This document shows, one piece after another, positions 61,276 to 64,000 of a stretch of 64,000 nt of DNA (position 1 is the first letter of the stretch; each line of letters starts with the position of its first letter). The translations under genes were made by a program, and so were the position numbers. The DNA lies in the NCBI GenBank assembly GCA_947503175.1, contig CANNCO010000001.1:1054001-1118000 (forward strand). The letters run 5' to 3'. Under the pieces are notes generated by a model. The model did not search any database. It saw nothing but the letters and a program-made list of their open reading frames with translations, and was not told the origin of the DNA. This stretch comes from an uncultured Paracoccaceae bacterium. GTDB lineage: Bacteria > Pseudomonadota > Alphaproteobacteria > Rhodobacterales > Rhodobacteraceae.

Positions 61276-61718
61276 GCGTTCTGATCCGCCCTCTGGCCGA
61301 AAGTGATTCCGTCGACTGGCGCAGGCTTTGGCGCGCCTATCTGGCCTATTACCAGACCGCGCTGCCGGATGCGGTCTATGACACCTATTTCGCCCGGCTT
61401 CTGGGCGATGATCCGCAGGACTATCACGGGCTGATCGCCGAAGTGGAGGGTCGGGCCGTGGGCCTTGCGCATTTCCTGTTTCACCGCCATGGCTGGTCGG
61501 TCGAAAACGTGTGCTATCTGCAGGACCTGTACGCCGATCCCGAGGTGCGGGGCACCGGCGTGGGACGGGCGCTGATCGAAGCGGTCTACGCAGCGGCGGA
61601 TGCTGCGGGATCGCCCCGGGTCTATTGGCTGACACAGGACTTCAACGAAACGGCGCGGGTTCTCTACGACCGGGTCGGGCGGCTGACGCCGTTCATCAAA
61701 TACGAGCGTGCCCCATGA
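61272..61718 (+). CDS. GNAT family N-acetyltransferase
   Basis: This 148-residue protein has one GNAT domain. LIRPLAESDSVDWRRLWRAYL is the start and VENVCYLQDLYADPEVRGTGVGRALIEAVY includes the acetyl-CoA pyrophosphate loop (RGTGVGRA). WLTQDFNETARVLYDRVG is the C-terminal strand-helix. Substrate unknown. It is coupled on both sides (ATGA overlaps) to the AEC transporter and the DUF2927 lipoprotein. Confidence 0.93.
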   Translation: MSVLIRPLAESDSVDWRRLWRAYLAYYQTALPDAVYDTYFARLLGDDPQDYHGLIAEVEGRAVGLAHFLFHRHGWSVENVCYLQDLYADPEVRGTGVGRALIEAVYAAADAAGSPRVYWLTQDFNETARVLYDRVGRLTPFIKYERAP

Positions 61719-63109
61719 TACGTGCCCTTGCGATCTGTGCGCTTCTTGCGCTTGCGGCCTGTGCGCCCGGCAGCCTGCCCGATACCGCCGACCGGCGCGT
61801 ACCGACAGAGGTTGCGTTGCCGCCGATGAAATCCTTCGGCCCGACCACCGTGACCCGCCCCACGCGGTCGAACCGCTCGATCGCGGCGGATATTCTGGAC
61901 CTGACCTTCCGGCTTGAAAGCGGGCGGGAACTGCCGGTTCTGACGCGGTTCGAGGGGCCGATCACGGTGCGGCTGACCGGCCCCGCGCCCGCCAATGTGG
62001 GGCGCGATCTGGATCGGCTGATCACGCGGCTGAGGCGCGAGGTCGGCCTGTCGATTTCACGGGTTCCGGCGACCAGCAAAGCCTCGATCACCGTCGAGGT
62101 CGTGACCCGGCAGGCCTTGCAGCGGGCGGTGCCGCAAGCCGCCTGTTTCGTGGTGCCGCGCCTCTCGTCCTGGGACGAGTTCCGGCGCAATCGCCGGTCG
62201 GGCGCGCTGGACTGGGCCACGCTGGAGGTGCGCGAAACCATGGCGGTGTTCCTGCCGGGCGATGTCAGCCCGCAGGAAGTGCGCGATTGCCTGCACGAGG
62301 AACTGGCGCAGGCGATCGGGCCGCTCAATGACCTGTACCGGCTGTCCGACAGCGTCTTTAACGACGACAATTTCCACACCGTCCTGACCGGGTTCGATAT
62401 GCTGGTGCTGCGCACGCTTTATGCCCCGGAACTGCGGTCGGGCATGACCCGCGAACAGGTCGCCGCACGTCTGCCCGCGATCCTGAACCGGCTGAACCCA
62501 CGCGGGCGCCGTGCGCCCGACGGGACGGCCGGCGACACGCCCCGGCGCTGGATCGATGCGATCGAGACCGCGCTCGGCCCCCGCGCCTCGCCGCTGCGGC
62601 GGCGCGCCGCGGCACGCGATGCGGTGGAGATCGCGCGGGCGCGCGGCTGGACCGATACGCGCGCGGCCTTCAGCCTTTACGTGCTGGGCCGGCTAAGCAT
62701 CGCGGCAGATCCGGAACTGGCGATGGCCGCGTTCCTGCAATCGGGCACGCTCTACCGCGCCGCCGGCGATACCGACCTGCAAGCCGCCCATGTGGCGATG
62801 CAACTGGCCGCCTTCGCGCTGTCGGCCGGTCAGTCGGACATCGCGCTTGAGATCGTGAACCGCAACCTGACCCCCGTGGCCGAGGCCGAGAATGCGGCAC
62901 TTCTGTCCACATTGCTGATGGTCAAGGCCGAGGCGCTTGAACTGGAAGGCCGCGCATCCGAAGCGCGCGCGGTGCGGCTCGACAGCCTTGGATGGGCGCG
63001 ATATGGCTTCGGTTCGGAAAGCGAGGTGCGGGCGCGTCTGGGCGAGATCGCCCTTCTCAGCCCGAACAGGGCCCGTTCGGGCGAAGACGAGGAAGGGGGC
63101 GCGTCGTGA
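61715..63109 (+). CDS. DUF2927 domain lipoprotein
   Basis: This 464-residue protein has lipoprotein signal MIRALAICALLALAACAPG (lipobox LAAC, Cys16). Residues about 50-220 form the DUF2927 region (DILDLTFRLESGRELPVLTRF, ending CLHEELAQAIGPLNDLYRL with a metalloprotease-like HEE). The C-terminal half looks helical and repeat-like, such as TPR-type (AMAAFLQSGTLYRAAGDTDLQ). HEELAQ resembles a zincin motif, but the second metal-ligand region is not obvious. It sits in the periplasm or outer membrane. Coupled to the GNAT upstream and the small protein downstream. Function unknown. Confidence 0.85.
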   Translation: MIRALAICALLALAACAPGSLPDTADRRVPTEVALPPMKSFGPTTVTRPTRSNRSIAADILDLTFRLESGRELPVLTRFEGPITVRLTGPAPANVGRDLDRLITRLRREVGLSISRVPATSKASITVEVVTRQALQRAVPQAACFVVPRLSSWDEFRRNRRSGALDWATLEVRETMAVFLPGDVSPQEVRDCLHEELAQAIGPLNDLYRLSDSVFNDDNFHTVLTGFDMLVLRTLYAPELRSGMTREQVAARLPAILNRLNPRGRRAPDGTAGDTPRRWIDAIETALGPRASPLRRRAAARDAVEIARARGWTDTRAAFSLYVLGRLSIAADPELAMAAFLQSGTLYRAAGDTDLQAAHVAMQLAAFALSAGQSDIALEIVNRNLTPVAEAENAALLSTLLMVKAEALELEGRASEARAVRLDSLGWARYGFGSESEVRARLGEIALLSPNRARSGEDEEGGAS

Positions 63110-63270
63110 TCGTGATTGCAGGGGTTCTGGGCGGCGCCGGGTGGGGTGCCTATCTTGCGAAATCACGCGGCGGCACGCGGGCCGACATGGCCCAATACGC
63201 CGCCGGTTTCGGCATCGCCTTCGGGCTTCTGGGCCTGTTCCTGACGATCTTTGTCGAGCGGATGGCCTGA
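63106..63270 (+). CDS. Small membrane protein next to DUF2927 gene
   Basis: This 54-residue protein starts with GTG at 63106, which overlaps the DUF2927 stop (GTGA). It has two hydrophobic segments (IVIAGVLGGAGWGAYLA and AAGFGIAFGLLGLFLTIFV) separated by a polar KSRGGTRADMAQY loop. Conserved partner of DUF2927 lipoproteins in Rhodobacteraceae, as far as I recall. Function unknown. Confidence 0.8.
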   Translation: MIVIAGVLGGAGWGAYLAKSRGGTRADMAQYAAGFGIAFGLLGLFLTIFVERMA

Positions 63271-63277
63271 GCCAACC

Positions 63278-63775
63278 CTAGTAGATATAGCGGATCTGGT
63301 CGGTCCAGTACCGTTCCACCCGGTACAGCGCCCCGTTCACCGCCGTCATCCCGTCGCGCCCCAGAACACCGTTCGCGGTCAGCCCTTCCGCATGACGCTC
63401 GAACAGCCCCGCCACGATATCGCGGATGTTCCGCCCCTTTTCGGTCAGGCGCACCCGAACCGAGCGGCGATCGATCTCGCATCGCTGGTGATGCATATAG
63501 CCCATTTCGACCAGTTTCTTGAGGTTGTAGGACACGTTCGAGCCCTGGTAATAGCCGCGCGTTTTCAACTCACCCGCCGTAACCTCGTTATCGCCGATGT
63601 TGAACAGCAAGAGCGCCTGAACCGCATTCAGTTCGAGCACGCCCAACCGTTCGAATTCATCCTTTATCACATCGAGCAACAGCCGGTGCAGCCGTTCGAC
63701 AAGGGCAAGGCTTTCCAGATAGTCCGAAATGAATTCCCGCTGCTGGGTCTGGGGAATGGCTTCTTGAACACTCAT
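63278..63775 (-). CDS. MarR family transcriptional regulator (LdtR-like)
   Basis: This 165-residue winged-helix regulator has NAVQALLLFNIGDNEVTAGE and the recognition region YYQGSNVSYNLKKLVEMGYM, followed by wing residues RRSVRVRLTEKG. This pattern is that of LdtR-type MarR proteins of alphaproteobacteria, which regulate an L,D-transpeptidase and envelope stress genes. The start ATG 63775 (MSVQEAIP) has GGAGAGA upstream. Converges with the small membrane protein gene. Confidence 0.9.
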   Translation of the reverse strand: MSVQEAIPQTQQREFISDYLESLALVERLHRLLLDVIKDEFERLGVLELNAVQALLLFNIGDNEVTAGELKTRGYYQGSNVSYNLKKLVEMGYMHHQRCEIDRRSVRVRLTEKGRNIRDIVAGLFERHAEGLTANGVLGRDGMTAVNGALYRVERYWTDQIRYIY

Positions 63776-63845
63776 CAAATCTCTCCGGCGGCTCACCCGT
63801 AAGGCGCACCATCGAAGCAATTCGGAAATATTCGGTTAAACTTGA

Positions 63846-64000
63846 TCAGACCTGTTTTTCGCGGGCCGTGTATTCGGCCGCGATGCGCGCAATCAGGGAC
63901 GCAAACGGGTCGGGTGGCGTGCCCTGCCCCGACACCCATTGATAAAGGTCGTGATCGTTCTCGGACAGAAGCCTGTCATAGAGGTCAAGCTCATCGCGCG
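63846..64000 (-). CDS. sdhE: FAD assembly factor SdhE, C-terminal part (cut by window edge)
   Basis: This leftward frame ends with TGA at 63846-63848. The visible 50 residues DELDLYDRLLSENDHDLYQW and VSGQGTPPDPFASLIARIAA match the C-terminal half of SdhE (succinate dehydrogenase assembly factor 2), which promotes covalent attachment of FAD to SdhA. The N-terminal RGXXE motif is outside the window. Confidence 0.85.
   Translation of the reverse strand, partial: RDELDLYDRLLSENDHDLYQWVSGQGTPPDPFASLIARIAAEYTAREKQV

Noticed and set aside
1-64000. CRISPR array, prophage, insertion sequence or toxin-antitoxin locus
   Set aside because: No regularly spaced identical repeats, no transposase or integrase, no structural phage genes and no recognisable toxin-antitoxin pair were found.

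Overview
The window looks like a chromosomal segment of an alphaproteobacterium of the Rhodobacteraceae (Roseobacter/Rhodobacter group). The evidence is high GC, strong GC3 codon bias, TRAP-type transport, usg, a DksA with a mostly cysteine-free zinc-finger region, trmFO, DUF2927 and Hint-domain proteins, an LdtR-like MarR regulator, and intergenic hairpins of the type ATTGTTCC...ATACTCCCGCCGGAGG. Most of it is dense housekeeping and transport DNA. I see no phage, CRISPR array, rRNA operon or intact insertion sequence.

Layout. 1-3 kb: partial HNH protein, VOC protein, then a leftward cobK-alkA-esterase unit. 3-9 kb: MFS transporter and a leftward TRAP operon (dctP, FAD monooxygenase, dctQ, dctM). 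9-14 kb: fused membrane/spermidine-synthase protein, YqaA-DsbB pair, excalibur protein, usg. 14-21.6 kb: gyrA, a probable beta-barrel, trmFO, a methyltransferase, gluQ, hisI, an IscU-like protein. 21.6-29 kb: ridA, a sugar dehydrogenase and a complete branched-chain amino acid ABC operon (livJ-livG-livF-orf-livH-livM). 29-34.8 kb: two Hint-fold proteins, modABC, a universal stress protein. 35-40 kb: tRNA-Leu(CAA), a squalene/phytoene-synthase-like protein, a methyltransferase, cimA, cysS. 40-43.8 kb: YceI, then a gene-poor patch with a LysR/sulfotransferase pair and gene remnants. 43.8-49 kb: rnpB, an amidase, a lipoprotein, gatA, gatC, a ceramidase-like protein and a membrane LytTR regulator, all leftward. 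49-57.4 kb: serine hydrolase, Usp, phytase-like esterase, UPF0173 hydrolase, IscA-like protein, tpiA, an orphan Fe(III)-type permease, a DHFR-like protein. 57.4-64 kb: a candidate leader RNA or sRNA, FAD monooxygenase, dksA, moxR, AEC transporter, GNAT, DUF2927 lipoprotein, a small membrane protein, a MarR regulator and partial sdhE.

Connections. ridA (disposal of the 2-aminoacrylate/imine by-product of threonine dehydratase) and cimA (citramalate synthase, isoleucine precursor) lie 16 kb apart. Both carry, about 20 bases upstream of their start codons, the same array of four 11-base direct repeats in the same order. This is the best candidate here for an undescribed regulatory system. The second is at 57425-57640: two TTAGTCGGA boxes, a short leader with a possible 35-codon ORF, and a strong intrinsic terminator ending just before a DHFR-like gene. 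It fits an attenuator or an iron-linked small RNA. Other points of interest are an uncharacterised gene inside the liv operon, unusual residues at the quinolone positions of GyrA, and several families of palindromic intergenic repeats.
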